A DNA stretch of 64,000 nucleotides from Gammaproteobacteria bacterium (GTDB taxonomy: Bacteria > Pseudomonadota > Gammaproteobacteria > Steroidobacterales > Rariloculaceae), in contig JAJDVG010000031.1 of assembly GCA_022826245.1 (NCBI GenBank), positions 52,565 through 116,564 of the forward strand, given 5' to 3'. This document shows positions 1-8,695 of the stretch, piece by piece (position 1 is the stretch's first letter; every line of letters starts with the position of its first letter). Both the position numbers and the translations under genes were made by a program. Under the pieces are notes generated by a model. The model searched no databases. It worked only from the letters and a program-made list of their open reading frames with translations, and was not told the origin of the DNA.

Positions 1-1024
1 TCGCCGTCTTCGCATCGAGCGCCACCGGGTCGGCGGCGCTCGCGATGCTTTCGGCCAGGTAAAGCCCCTGCGTCGTGAACCCTGCGACGCCGAGGCCGGC
101 GGCGCGCGCCGCGTCGGCGCAGGCACTGAAGTCCACCCAGGCGCTTACGTCCTGCAAGCCCGGCAGATGGAACGGATCGTCGTGCGCGCGATGCCGGTAA
201 TGGCAGATCAGCGTTCCGTCGCTGCGTTCGGGGTGGTAGTACTCGCGCCGCACGCCGCCGTAGTCGACGAGCAGCACGGCGCCGCGCGCGAGCGTCGCGG
301 CAAGGCCGTCGATCCAGCCGCCGAGCACCAGGCAGACTTCCGACCGGTAGCCGTCGGGCAAGCGCTCGCCGAGCGCGGCCTCGAGCGACGCCACGGCTTC
401 GCCGAGCCCCGCATCATCGCCGCCCTCGGCCCATTCGAAACCGTCGGACCCGCAGCGAACGCCGAGCGGCAGGGCCGCGCCGCCACGCTTGATGAAACGC
501 ACGACGGGCAGCGCATCGACCACCTCGTTGGCGAGGATCAGGCCCTCGACCGGACGGTCCGGAAACCGTTCGAGCCAGTCGACGCGGTTGCCGAAACGGC
601 CGAGTATGTCACGCTGGCGTTCGCGCAGATCGGCGCTCGGCTCGAGTATCAGATAGCGCACTGCACCGCCGCCGTACTCGGCCAGCTCGTCCAGCAACTG
701 CGCCGCGAGCGTCCCGCTGCCGGCGCCGATTTCGAGGATCGCGGGCGCCGTGAGCGAACCGAGCATCTCGCCGAACTGCCTCGCTATCGCTCGTGCGAGG
801 AAGGACCCGAGTTCCGGCGCCGTGACGAAATCACCCCCGGGACCGAACTTCGCGCTGCCCGCGCTGTAGTAACCGAGGCCGGGTTCGTTGAGAACGGCCT
901 CCATGTAGCGGTCGAATCCGATCCAGCCGCCGGCCCGGGCGATGCGATCGCGGATCCGCTCACAGAGCGCCTGGCTCGTCGCCAGCGCCTCCGGATCCGG
1001 TTCGGGAGGGTATGGGGCAGTCAA
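1..1024 (-). CDS. MidA/COG1565-family SAM-dependent methyltransferase, 3' end outside window
   Basis: Reading the reverse strand from 1024 to 1 gives an uninterrupted frame of about 341 codons that runs off the window, so the C-terminus is missing. Hallmarks of the COG1565 (NDUFAF7/MidA) methyltransferase family are visible in order: GYYSAGSAKFGPGGDFVTAP near residue 50, the SAM-binding glycine loop LEIGAGSGTLAAQ near 95, ANEVVDALPV near 155, and a late DYGG...YYHPERSDGT block. Family members methylate an arginine in mitochondria; the bacterial substrate is not known. The start is uncertain: the TTG at 1024 (MTAPYPPEPDPEAL) fits the usual N-terminus, a GTG at 1036 is also in frame, and neither has a clear ribosome-binding site. 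It is divergent from the SDR gene, with only about 70 bases between them. The neighbour order (methyltransferase, pteridine reductase, folB, tsaD, rpsU) is common in gammaproteobacteria. Confidence 0.85.
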   Translation of the reverse strand, partial: MTAPYPPEPDPEALATSQALCERIRDRIARAGGWIGFDRYMEAVLNEPGLGYYSAGSAKFGPGGDFVTAPELGSFLARAIARQFGEMLGSLTAPAILEIGAGSGTLAAQLLDELAEYGGGAVRYLILEPSADLRERQRDILGRFGNRVDWLERFPDRPVEGLILANEVVDALPVVRFIKRGGAALPLGVRCGSDGFEWAEGGDDAGLGEAVASLEAALGERLPDGYRSEVCLVLGGWIDGLAATLARGAVLLVDYGGVRREYYHPERSDGTLICHYRHRAHDDPFHLPGLQDVSAWVDFSACADAARAAGLGVAGFTTQGLYLAESIASAADPVALDAKTA

Positions 1025-1095
1025 GGCGGCGCGCACGCGGTCGTGAAGGGCGGATAGTGTACCCTTGGCGCCGATTCCTGACGCTGGAGCGGTCG

Positions 1096-1857
1096 TTGGC
1101 AGACGCGGACACAGCGAGGTCCCTGACGGGACGATGGGCGCTCGTGACGGGCGCGGCGAAACGGATCGGTGCGGCGATCGCCGCGAAGCTGCACGCTGCG
1201 GGCGCAAACGTTGCGATCCACTACTTCAACTCGGCCGAACCGGCTCAAGCGCTCGCCGAGACGCTCAACCGCACGCGCCCGGATTCGGCCCTCGCGGTCG
1301 GCGCCGATCTTCGCAACCGCGCGGCGCTCGAGACGCTCGTGGATACGGTGACCGCACACGCCGGCCGGCTCGACGTGCTCGTCAACAACGCCTCGAGCTT
1401 CTACCCGACGCCGCTTGCGGCGGTCACGGAAAGACAGTGGCAGGACCTCATCGACAGCAACCTCAAGGCGCCGCTCTTTCTCAGCCAGGCGGCGCTGCCG
1501 CAGCTTGCGGCCGCCAACGGCGTCATCGTCAACATCGTCGACGTGCACTCGCAGCGGCCACTCCGGGATCATCCGGTCTACGGCGCCGCCAAGGCCGGGC
1601 TCGCGATGCTGACGCGGTCCCTCGCCAAGGACCTCGGCCCGGACATCCGCGTCAACGGCGTGTCGCCCGGCGCAATCCTCTGGCCGGAAACCGGGCTCGA
1701 GGAGAACGTTCGCAACAGCATCGTTCGCCAGATTCCCCTGCGTCGTCCCGGTGAGCCCGACGACATCGCAGCCGCGGTGCTGTTTCTCGTTCGCGACGCG
1801 CCTTATGTCACTGGCCAGATCATCGCGGTGGATGGCGGACGCAGCATCGGCTGGTAA
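1096..1857 (+). CDS. folM: Pteridine reductase-like short-chain dehydrogenase (FolM type)
   Basis: This 253-aa Rossmann-fold SDR has the TGAAKRIG nucleotide-binding loop (residues 18-25), a form with Arg-Ile-Gly that is typical of pteridine reductases, then NNAS at 97-100. The catalytic region is VDVHSQRPL...YGAAK: Asp149 stands where most SDRs have Ser, followed by Tyr162 and Lys166. This Asp-Tyr-Lys arrangement is known from Leishmania PTR1 and bacterial FolM, which reduce dihydrobiopterin, dihydromonapterin or folate with NADPH. The neighbouring folB supports a pterin role. I chose the TTG at 1096 because a GGAG lies 6 nt upstream (1086-1089); a longer frame from ATG 1012 would run into the divergent methyltransferase gene. 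The exact substrate is inferred. Confidence 0.8.
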   Translation: MADADTARSLTGRWALVTGAAKRIGAAIAAKLHAAGANVAIHYFNSAEPAQALAETLNRTRPDSALAVGADLRNRAALETLVDTVTAHAGRLDVLVNNASSFYPTPLAAVTERQWQDLIDSNLKAPLFLSQAALPQLAAANGVIVNIVDVHSQRPLRDHPVYGAAKAGLAMLTRSLAKDLGPDIRVNGVSPGAILWPETGLEENVRNSIVRQIPLRRPGEPDDIAAAVLFLVRDAPYVTGQIIAVDGGRSIGW

Positions 1858-1926
1858 ACCGTCGAGGGCGGCGTCAGGCGGGGGGCATGAATCCGGCAGG
1901 GTTGTCTCGCACCGTGTTGGCAGGTC

Positions 1927-2283
1927 CTAATCGTCGGCCGTGCGCGTGATGATGACGCCGACTTCGCGCGAGCCTTCGACGGCGCCGGGTTTCGCGACCG
2001 AAACCTGCACCCAGTTCACCCCGAATTCCCCGATCACCACGCCTGCGATCGCCTCGGCGAGCGATTCGACGAGATGAAATTCGGAGTTGCCGACGTATTC
2101 GATCAGACGTTTCGCCACGCGCTTGTAATCGAGCGCGCCGTCGACGGAATCGCTCTCGGCGGCCTTGCGCACATCGGTGGCGAACTCCAGATCGATGCTC
2201 ACCGTCTGCCGGATCCGGCGCTCCCACTCCCAGATGCCGACGACGGCCTCGACCCGAATGTCCCTGAGAAAGATCCTGTCCAA
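1927..2283 (-). CDS. folB: Dihydroneopterin aldolase
   Basis: The 118-aa product matches FolB in length and pattern: DRIFLRDIRVEAVVGIWEWE at the N-terminus, then DLEFATDVRKAAESDSVDGALDY, LVESLAEAIA, and a final VSVAKPGAVEGSREVGV strand with the conserved KPGA turn. FolB cleaves dihydroneopterin to 6-hydroxymethyl-dihydropterin and glycolaldehyde in folate synthesis. The start is TTG at 2283 with GAGGA about 7 nt upstream; the longer in-frame ORF overlaps tsaD and encodes an Arg-rich shadow. It lies 26 nt downstream of tsaD on the same strand, so the two are probably co-transcribed. It converges on the pteridine reductase-like gene. Confidence 0.92.
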   Translation of the reverse strand: MDRIFLRDIRVEAVVGIWEWERRIRQTVSIDLEFATDVRKAAESDSVDGALDYKRVAKRLIEYVGNSEFHLVESLAEAIAGVVIGEFGVNWVQVSVAKPGAVEGSREVGVIITRTADD

Positions 2284-2309
2284 CGAAACGTCCTCGCGCG
2301 CGCCGTTGC

Positions 2310-3338
2310 TCACGGCGGCGTCAACTCGTCGAGCGGCCAGCGCGGCCGCGCAATTATACGGTGCGCGGGAGCCGCCTCCGCCGACTGACGGCAAGCGCCT
2401 GCGTAGGCGATCATCGCGCCGTTGTCGGTGCACAGCGACGGTCTCGGATAGTGCACATCGGCGCCGCCGCGGGCGCCGAGTTCGGCGAGCGTGGCGCGGA
2501 GCTGCCGGTTGGCGCCGACGCCTCCGGCGACGACGAGCCGGCTGAGCCCGGTCGCATCGAGCGCTTGCACGCATTTCGACGCGAGCGTATCGACGACCGC
2601 CTCCTGAAAGGACGCCGCGAGATCGCGCCGGACACTGTCGGGCAGTTCGCCGCCGTGCGTCTTTCGCTCCGCCTCGACCGTGAGCCGCACGGCCGTCTTG
2701 AGTCCGCTGAAACTGAGGTCGAGGCCGCGATTCTTGAGCGGGCGCGGAAACGCAAAGCGCTCGGCATCGCCACCGTCGGCCAGAGCCGCGAGCGCGGGAC
2801 CCCCCGGATACGGCAGCGACAACAGCCGCGCCACCTTGTCGAAAGCCTCGCCCGCGGCGTCGTCGAGCGTCTCGCCGACGATGCGGTAGCGGCCGAGTTC
2901 GCGAACTTCGACGAGTTGCGTGTGACCGCCCGAGACCAGCAGCGCGAGAAACGGAAACTCCGGCGGATCGCGTTCCAGCAGGCAGGCGAGCAGATGCGCC
3001 TCCATGTGATGCACCGGGATCGCCGGAATGCCGAGACCGAGTGCGAGGGATTCCGCCAGCGCGCCACCGACCATGAGCGCGCCGATGAGCCCGGGACCGG
3101 CCGTGTAGGCGATCGCATCGAGTTCCTCAAGGCTCGAGTTCGCGTCGTCGAGCACCGTGCATACCATGGGTGCGAGCTTGGAGATGTGGTCGCGCGAAGC
3201 GAGTTCCGGAACGACGCCGCCAAACTGCGCATGCACGGCCGCCTGGCTCGCCAGCGCCTCGGCGACGATGCCGCGGCCGTGCTCGTAGAGCGCGACGCCG
3301 GTCTCGTCGCAGCTCGTCTCGATACCGAGAACTTTCAT
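2310..3338 (-). CDS. tsaD: tRNA N6-threonylcarbamoyladenosine transferase TsaD
   Basis: This 342-aa protein begins [19 protein letters not shown], the signature of the TsaD/Kae1/Qri7 family. It has the metal-binding HxxxH motif HMEAH at residues 111-115, [42 protein letters not shown] and the final [12 protein letters not shown]. TsaD works with TsaB and TsaE to transfer the threonylcarbamoyl group from TC-AMP to A37 of ANN-decoding tRNAs. It is divergent from rpsU, the standard arrangement in proteobacteria, and is followed by folB. Length and motifs are complete. Confidence 0.97.
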   Translation of the reverse strand: MKVLGIETSCDETGVALYEHGRGIVAEALASQAAVHAQFGGVVPELASRDHISKLAPMVCTVLDDANSSLEELDAIAYTAGPGLIGALMVGGALAESLALGLGIPAIPVHHMEAHLLACLLERDPPEFPFLALLVSGGHTQLVEVRELGRYRIVGETLDDAAGEAFDKVARLLSLPYPGGPALAALADGGDAERFAFPRPLKNRGLDLSFSGLKTAVRLTVEAERKTHGGELPDSVRRDLAASFQEAVVDTLASKCVQALDATGLSRLVVAGGVGANRQLRATLAELGARGGADVHYPRPSLCTDNGAMIAYAGACRQSAEAAPAHRIIARPRWPLDELTPP

Positions 3339-3354
3339 CGCAACTTCATCGTGC

Positions 3355-3384
3355 TTTACAGCCGCGCGGGTTTGCGACTACCAT
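3355..3384 (+). promoter_or_regulatory. Candidate sigma-70 promoter of rpsU
   Basis: TTTACA (3355-3360) and TACCAT (3379-3384) are separated by 18 bases and lie upstream of rpsU in the tsaD-rpsU divergent gap. The -35 box has one mismatch to consensus and the -10 has two. The predicted start of transcription (about 3390) lies just before the hairpin at 3396-3413. This is a motif-only call. Confidence 0.4.
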
Positions 3385-3395
3385 CGTGGGTTCCC

Positions 3396-3419
3396 CGCCG
3401 GCCCTTGCCGGCGTTTTTT
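3396..3419 (+). terminator. Intrinsic-terminator-like hairpin in the rpsU leader
   Basis: A perfect 7-bp stem, CGCCGGC (3396-3402) and GCCGGCG (3407-3413), with a CCTT loop is followed directly by six T residues (3414-3419). On the plus strand it stands between the candidate rpsU promoter and the rpsU start at 3445. It looks like a rho-independent terminator acting as a leader attenuator, or as a block to antisense transcription. No plus-strand gene upstream would need a terminator here. Confidence 0.6.
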
Positions 3420-3444
3420 GCGATTTGACCGATTCGAAGTACCC

Positions 3445-3660
3445 ATGCCGAGCGTCCGAATAAGAGAAAGCGAGAATTTCGATGCGGCGCTGCGCCGCTT
3501 CAAGCGTTCCTGTGAGAAGGCCGGCATTCTCGCAGAGTTGCGCCGGCGAGAGTACTACGAAAAGCCCACCCAGGAACGCAAGCGCAAGAAGGCGGCGGCC
3601 GTCAAGCGGCACATGAAGCGCAACGCCAGGAGCCTCGCGAGGCGAAGGCGGCTGTACTGA
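3445..3660 (+). CDS. rpsU: 30S ribosomal protein bS21
   Basis: The 71-aa basic protein starts [19 protein letters not shown], continues with [20 protein letters not shown] and [17 protein letters not shown], and ends in an Arg-rich tail, which is textbook bS21. It sits on the 30S platform near the anti-Shine-Dalgarno end of 16S rRNA and aids initiation. I chose ATG 3445 because family members start MPSV/MPVI; the ORF could extend upstream to 3418 only through the terminator hairpin. In most gammaproteobacteria dnaG and rpoD follow directly; here a reverse-strand gene and a hairpin intervene. Confidence 0.97.
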   Translation: MPSVRIRESENFDAALRRFKRSCEKAGILAELRRREYYEKPTQERKRKKAAAVKRHMKRNARSLARRRRLY

Positions 3661-3775
3661 TCCGGGTGTTCGGGGCTTCGTCCCGTCCGGCCCGCCACGA
3701 CCACGTCCCACACCAGCACGGCTGCCCGCGGGATCTGCAGAATGCCGCCGTACCGGCCGGACCGAGCGGCTTTGC

Positions 3776-3801
3776 GAAGCCCCGGCTTGCTCCGGGGCTT
3801 C
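3776..3801. terminator. Palindromic hairpin between convergent rpsU and the G8-domain gene
   Basis: A perfect 10-bp inverted repeat, GAAGCCCCGG (3776-3785) and CCGGGGCTTC (3792-3801), encloses the 6-nt loop CTTGCT. It lies in the short gap between the 3' ends of two convergent genes, where a bidirectional terminator would be expected. There is no long T run on either side, so termination is inferred from position and stem strength. Confidence 0.5.
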
Positions 3802-3823
3802 ATGTCATTCAGCGGCGCCGAAC

Positions 3824-6346
3824 TTATCTGCTGACGGTGATCCTTGTTCCACTGGCCGGACCGCCCCCGGCTGGACCGCCTGGGCCGCCGGTGGTCAGAG
3901 ATGCACTGCCGGCGTCCGCAACCACAAGCTTGACCCACAGTGTGTCGCCATCCTTGTAGTACGAGGTCTCACTGGCGTCGCGCAGCGCATCCAGGCTGCC
4001 CAGTTCCACGCCCTCGGCGGCGGTGTTGAATTCGGGAAATTCGAAAGTCACGAACGAACCCAGGTCCATTTCCTGCAGGGAAATCGTCAGCGACTCCCTG
4101 GCTGTTTCGACCCTGAGCTCGGCGCCACTGCCGATCGTGTTGCCCCCGGTGTATTCGAACCGCCTGCCATTGCGTTGCAGGATGATCGGATTGGTGATCG
4201 GGCCCGTCTGGAACCCGCTGAAATTTCCGGCGATGCTCATGCGGCCCATGTCCCCCTCGCAGATCGCAGCGTTCCAGGATTGCCTGATGTCGCAGGCGTC
4301 TTCGTGGGACGCGATGCCGTTGTCGATGACGACGTAGGCGCCGGGAGTGCCGCTGACCGAGCCGTCCACGTCATGGAACGCCGCACTCTTGTAGGCGGCG
4401 CTGCGCCCCCAGTCAGACGCCCAGCGCCGTTGCAGCGGCGGGAAGCTGACGGGCTTGGCGTTGTCGAATGTCAGGCCCTTGACCCAGTTCGACGTGCTCA
4501 TGCCGAAGCTCGTGAACAACAGGTAGGAGAGTGCGCCCGCATCGCGAAGCTCGTTGGGCTCGTAGTTGACGAACGTGACATTTTCCACTTCGTGGTGGAA
4601 ATCATAGAACTCGTAGCCGCGGATCGGGAAATCCGGCGCTGCCGACGGCAGGCTGCGGCCGTAAGCGATTTCCGCGGGCGTCGTGGGGTTGCCGATATTG
4701 TCGCTCTCCCCGACGAACAGCGAGTCGACGACCCGTGAGGTGTAGGGCGCGGCGCCCACGATACCCGCCGCATGAGTGAAGCCGACCGCGTTGTCGGCCA
4801 GTTTCAGATTGGTGTACAGGTGCATCTCACCGCGTCCCCATACGGCGCCGTTGCGGTTCTTGTAGCCGGTGAAATCGTCGAAGTGAGCCACGATGATCTC
4901 GCTGTCCGCATCGGCCGGATCGGCGCGGCTGACAAGATTGGGGCCGGCGATACCGAATCTGCCATCGGGCCGGGGGCCGCGGTCGAGCATCAGGCCATCG
5001 AAATTGGAGTGCGCGACGTTGCCGCTGAACTCCCTGAGCCTCATCCGTCCGGGCCAGGTACTGGCGCTGATCTGCGTGCCTTCGAACGCCCCTGTCGGAT
5101 GCGTGGGAAAGGCCATCCAGTACCCGACCTGGTCGGAACCCGCAGCCACATTGTCGCGGTAGACGTTGTCGGGGTTCGTGATCCAGAAAGTGGAGGCCGT
5201 ATTGTCCGAAGGGATCAGGACATGCGGGGAATCCTGGCCCTCAGTGGACTGATGAGGCAGAAAAAGGTTTGTCGGCACGCATTCCATGGTCGGATGACAC
5301 TTGGTCTGGATGCCGAGGTTGCGGACAAACCGGTTGCCGGTCTCGATGCCGTCTTCCATGAAGAAGCAGTGTCCCACGGTGTTGTACGTGACATTGTTTT
5401 CGACCAGCAGATTGTCCGTGCCGTGCACCGTCACGCAGCGGCTGTAGGTATCGTGAATTGCGGAGTTCCTGATGTACTGCCCCGTCACGTCGCCGTTCAG
5501 ATGCCAGTGGATCGGATACCGGGCCAGCGTCAGATGCTGACCCATTCGAGTCAACTCGATGCCGGCAACGTTCATCGTGCTCCCTGCCATCGCCATGATA
5601 TGCCCGCCGAACCAGGAGTCATCGGCATCGGCGGATGCCTGGACCTTGATATTGCGCGTCAGCAAGCCGACTTCGCCGCGTTGGTCGACGCCGAAGGTGA
5701 CTTCGCCGAAATGCATGTATTGGAGCGGCTGATCCAATGTGATCGTATTGCCCCGGATACGGGAAATGCGCCGCGTCTCTGCCTGCCTCGGATCGAAGTC
5801 CGTCGACGCCAGAACAATCTCGTCACCGACCCGCCACCCGCTCGCGTCGAGAACTTCAATCCGGGTGCTGCCGGCCTCGGCAGTTTCAGCGAGCCTGGTC
5901 CACGCGTTTTCCCGATCGCCGTGCAGGCTCAAGGTCCCTCCGACGATCAGGATGCCGCGGTCGCCCATGCCGCTGATCTGCTCACCAGGCACATTGTCGG
6001 TCAGCGTAATCGTCGCGTTGCTCGTGTGCGGATCGCGCTCACTGCCAGCGAACAACTCGCCGCGCAGCAGAATCCACTCGGTGGTGAGCTCGAGATCGGC
6101 TTCATCGGAAAAGCCGAGTCTGCCGTCGAGAGTGATACCGTTCAGTCCCGGCGGGCTGACGTCGAGCACGACATCGATACCTTCGCCGATCGTGACGTTG
6201 TCGCCTGCGGCAGGAATCGCGCCGCCGGACCAGGTGGATGAATCCGACCACATCCCGCTTGCGACCGCCTCCTGTGCGAAGGCCTTGCCGGTGAAACAGG
6301 CTGGAAGAAGCAATGAAAGAAGGAACAGGCGATTGATCGTTCGCAT
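3824..6346 (-). CDS. Secreted G8-domain / parallel beta-helix protein resembling CEMIP/TMEM2
   Basis: The 840-aa product has a Sec signal peptide (residues 1-25, cleavage after AFA). A G8-like domain follows (about 30-150: WSDSSTWSGGAIPAAGDNVT, then GRLGF...GELFAGSERDP). After it comes a long right-handed beta-helix (about 210-620). The helix contains RYPIHWHLNGD (276-286), SRCVTVHGTDN (302-312) and VGHCFFMEDGIE (324-335), followed by STFWITNP and AAGSDQVGYWMAFPTHPTG. From memory of the family, these blocks closely match the G8/PbH1 core of animal CEMIP (KIAA1199), TMEM2 and PKHD1L1, the first two of which are linked to hyaluronan breakdown. The C-terminus ends in a Gly-Pro-rich tail. Start ATG 6346 gives the signal peptide; the frame is open further upstream to 6583 without one. 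It is transcribed against rpsU and dnaG. A polysaccharide-binding or cleaving role is inference. Confidence 0.75.
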   Translation of the reverse strand: MRTINRLFLLSLLLPACFTGKAFAQEAVASGMWSDSSTWSGGAIPAAGDNVTIGEGIDVVLDVSPPGLNGITLDGRLGFSDEADLELTTEWILLRGELFAGSERDPHTSNATITLTDNVPGEQISGMGDRGILIVGGTLSLHGDRENAWTRLAETAEAGSTRIEVLDASGWRVGDEIVLASTDFDPRQAETRRISRIRGNTITLDQPLQYMHFGEVTFGVDQRGEVGLLTRNIKVQASADADDSWFGGHIMAMAGSTMNVAGIELTRMGQHLTLARYPIHWHLNGDVTGQYIRNSAIHDTYSRCVTVHGTDNLLVENNVTYNTVGHCFFMEDGIETGNRFVRNLGIQTKCHPTMECVPTNLFLPHQSTEGQDSPHVLIPSDNTASTFWITNPDNVYRDNVAAGSDQVGYWMAFPTHPTGAFEGTQISASTWPGRMRLREFSGNVAHSNFDGLMLDRGPRPDGRFGIAGPNLVSRADPADADSEIIVAHFDDFTGYKNRNGAVWGRGEMHLYTNLKLADNAVGFTHAAGIVGAAPYTSRVVDSLFVGESDNIGNPTTPAEIAYGRSLPSAAPDFPIRGYEFYDFHHEVENVTFVNYEPNELRDAGALSYLLFTSFGMSTSNWVKGLTFDNAKPVSFPPLQRRWASDWGRSAAYKSAAFHDVDGSVSGTPGAYVVIDNGIASHEDACDIRQSWNAAICEGDMGRMSIAGNFSGFQTGPITNPIILQRNGRRFEYTGGNTIGSGAELRVETARESLTISLQEMDLGSFVTFEFPEFNTAAEGVELGSLDALRDASETSYYKDGDTLWVKLVVADAGSASLTTGGPGGPAGGGPASGTRITVSR

Positions 6347-6650
6347 GGAACCAGACTCCCCGGTACTCGCGATTTTGAAATCCCGTATTTGAGCGGGACA
6401 GGATAGCAAGATTGTCCTACTTTCAGCCAAACCGATTCCGGCAAAACCCCGGCAGTCCACGAAGGCCCAATTGACGCCTGAGCCCGTCGGGAACGGCGAT
6501 TGGCTGTTGTTCTCGAACGATTGTTTCGGTGAGGCGGGATCAAGCCCGCGATGCGAAGGCGCTGCGCCTGAGGCGTAACTCACCCGGCATCGTCAGCCAC
6601 CGGACGGCCCCTTGTTGGTATGCTTGAGCACCGAGCATCGTCCTTTCCGA
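6347..6650. other. Divergent intergenic region between the G8-domain gene and dnaG
   Basis: About 300 bases contain the start regions of two divergent genes. The reverse frame stays open through most of it but has no signal sequence or recognisable domain, so I do not extend the gene. Small GC-rich stems are present (for example GCGGG...CCCGC near 6535-6550). No convincing promoter hexamers stand out. Confidence 0.5.
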
Positions 6651-8336
6651 ATGATCCCGCAACCGTTCATCGACGAGCTGATCGATCGAACCGACATCGT
6701 CGAAGTCGTCGGTGCGCGCGTCGCGCTAAAGAAGGCCGGTGCCCGCTACAAGGGACTTTGTCCCTTCCACGACGAAAAGACCCCGTCGTTCACCGTAAGC
6801 CCGGACAAGGGCTTCTATCACTGCTTCGGCTGCCAGGCCGGCGGAAATGCGATCGGCTTCCTCATGGAACACGACAACATGTCGTTTCCCGAAGCCGTCG
6901 ACGACCTCGCGGCAATGCTCGGAATCGAGGTCCCGACGCAGCGCGGCGACACCGATCGCGGCGAGACTCAGCGGCTGCACGATGTGCTCGGCGAAGCCGA
7001 CCGGATCTATCGGCGGGCGCTCAGAAACCATCCCGCGGCCATCGACTATCTCAAGGCCCGCGGTCTCGACGGCGAAACGGCCAAACGGTTCGCGATCGGT
7101 TATGCGCCCGACGCCTGGGACACGCTCGTCGGCGCGCCCGGGCGCAGCGAATCCCGGACGCGCCTTCTCGTCAAGGCGGGGCTCGCCATCGAGAACGATG
7201 CCGGCCGCTGTTACGACCGGTTTCGCGGCCGGGTCATGTTTCCGATCCGGGACCGTCTGGGCAAGGTCATCGGCTTCGGCGGCCGCGTGCTCGATGCCGG
7301 AGAACCGAAGTACATGAACTCGCCCGAGACGCCGGTGTTTCACAAGGGACGTACGCTCTACGGAGTGTACGAAGCCAGGCAGCGGCCCGGCCGGCACGAC
7401 GAGATCGTCATCGTCGAGGGTTACCTCGACGTCGTGTCCCTTGCGCAGCACGGCATCGAGCCGGTCGTCGCGACGCTCGGCACCGCGACGAGTTCCGAGC
7501 ACGCGCGCCAGCTCACGCAGCGCTACAAGCGTGTCGTGTTCTGTTTTGACGGCGACCGGGCCGGGCGCGCCGCAGCCTGGCAGGCGCTCGAGACCGCGCT
7601 GCCTTACGCAGGCGGCGAGGTCGAACTCGTGTTTCTGCTGCTGCCGGAGGGCGAAGACCCCGACTCGCTGGTGCGCAGTCAGGGCGCCGATGTGTTTCGC
7701 GATCTGCTGAGCAATGCGACTCCGCTATCGGACTTCTTCATCGCGGGGCTGCGCGAGCAGGTCGATGTCGGCAGCGCGGACGGACGCTCGAAGATCGTCG
7801 CGCTCGCGCGGCCGCTGCTCGAGCGTGTAAAGGCGCGTGTTTATCGCGAACTGCTCACGGCCGAGCTCGCCCGTGTCGTGGGTCTCCCGGCCGAGCGCCT
7901 CGGCGGCCTGCTCGACAACCCGCCGCAACGGCCGTCGCGACCGCAGCAGCCGCTGCACCGCAAGTCCACGCTCATGCGCAAGACCATCACTCTTGCCCTG
8001 CATTACCCCTCCGTGGCGGGCAGCGTCGACGGGATCGACGGCTTCGATGACGTCCATCTCCCCGGGGCGAGCCTGTTGCGCAGGATTCTCGAAGTCGCCC
8101 GGGAACAGCCCGAAGTCACGCCGGGACACCTGATCGAACGTTTCCGCGAAGACGAGGAAGGGCGGCACCTCAACCGCCTGCTCGCCGAGACCCCGCTCGA
8201 TGACGAGAATGCGGCGCCTGACGTGCTCAGGGACAGCCTCCTGCGGCTCGTTCGCGAGCAGCGGCGCAAGGACGCCGTGAAGGCCCTCAGGAAACGCACG
8301 CTCTCCGGGCCGGTCGACGAGATCAGCGAGGGCTAG
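6651..8336 (+). CDS. dnaG: DNA primase DnaG
   Basis: The 561-aa protein begins MIPQPFIDELIDRTDIVEVV. It has the N-terminal zinc ribbon CPFH (37-40) ... CFGC (58-61), the RNA-polymerase basic region with FGGRVLD, the TOPRIM acidic motif IVEGYLDVVSLAQHGI, and FCFDGDRAGRAAAWQALE with the DGD metal site. The roughly 150-residue C-terminal segment corresponds to the helicase-interaction domain that binds DnaB. It makes RNA primers for lagging-strand synthesis. ATG 6651 is chosen because homologues start MIPQxFIDxLL; the frame opens at 6612 but the extra residues are not family-like. The usual operon partners rpsU and rpoD are both separated from it here. Confidence 0.97.
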   Translation: MIPQPFIDELIDRTDIVEVVGARVALKKAGARYKGLCPFHDEKTPSFTVSPDKGFYHCFGCQAGGNAIGFLMEHDNMSFPEAVDDLAAMLGIEVPTQRGDTDRGETQRLHDVLGEADRIYRRALRNHPAAIDYLKARGLDGETAKRFAIGYAPDAWDTLVGAPGRSESRTRLLVKAGLAIENDAGRCYDRFRGRVMFPIRDRLGKVIGFGGRVLDAGEPKYMNSPETPVFHKGRTLYGVYEARQRPGRHDEIVIVEGYLDVVSLAQHGIEPVVATLGTATSSEHARQLTQRYKRVVFCFDGDRAGRAAAWQALETALPYAGGEVELVFLLLPEGEDPDSLVRSQGADVFRDLLSNATPLSDFFIAGLREQVDVGSADGRSKIVALARPLLERVKARVYRELLTAELARVVGLPAERLGGLLDNPPQRPSRPQQPLHRKSTLMRKTITLALHYPSVAGSVDGIDGFDDVHLPGASLLRRILEVAREQPEVTPGHLIERFREDEEGRHLNRLLAETPLDDENAAPDVLRDSLLRLVREQRRKDAVKALRKRTLSGPVDEISEG

Positions 8337-8695
8337 CAGCCTGGCGCCGACCGACGTTGCCCGCCCGATTCGCGACACCTGCCGTCGGCCGCGACGCCCC
8401 GATCAACGCTCGCTGCCGCGGCGGCAGCTCGCTGTTGCAAACCTGCCACCACGACGGTCAAGCCGCGCCCCCGCGGCAGGCTACCGGCGCCCGTGCTACA
8501 AGTAGTATTATCTTCCGACAGCACTTGGCAGGAAGACCATGGCTGCAGACCCGGGCGGTGACCGATTGTGGCGCCGACACATTGGCGCTGCCGCGCTATC
8601 GGCGGCAATCGCAGCGGGCACGTTACGTTGACGTGAACGGTCGCGTAATTTCGCCAAACGAATTCAGAAACAACCAGGGAGGCTCCGGTATCGCC
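8337..8695. other. Non-coding gap between dnaG and the TonB receptor
   Basis: About 360 bases hold no supported gene. The receptor frame remains open upstream to 8357, but those residues are Arg/Ala-rich with no signal peptide. A locally AT-richer patch near 8500-8515 contains TATTAT (8506-8511), a possible -10 element for the downstream cluster, without a good -35. An AGGGAGG lies at 8676-8682, 13 nt before the chosen start. Confidence 0.4.
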
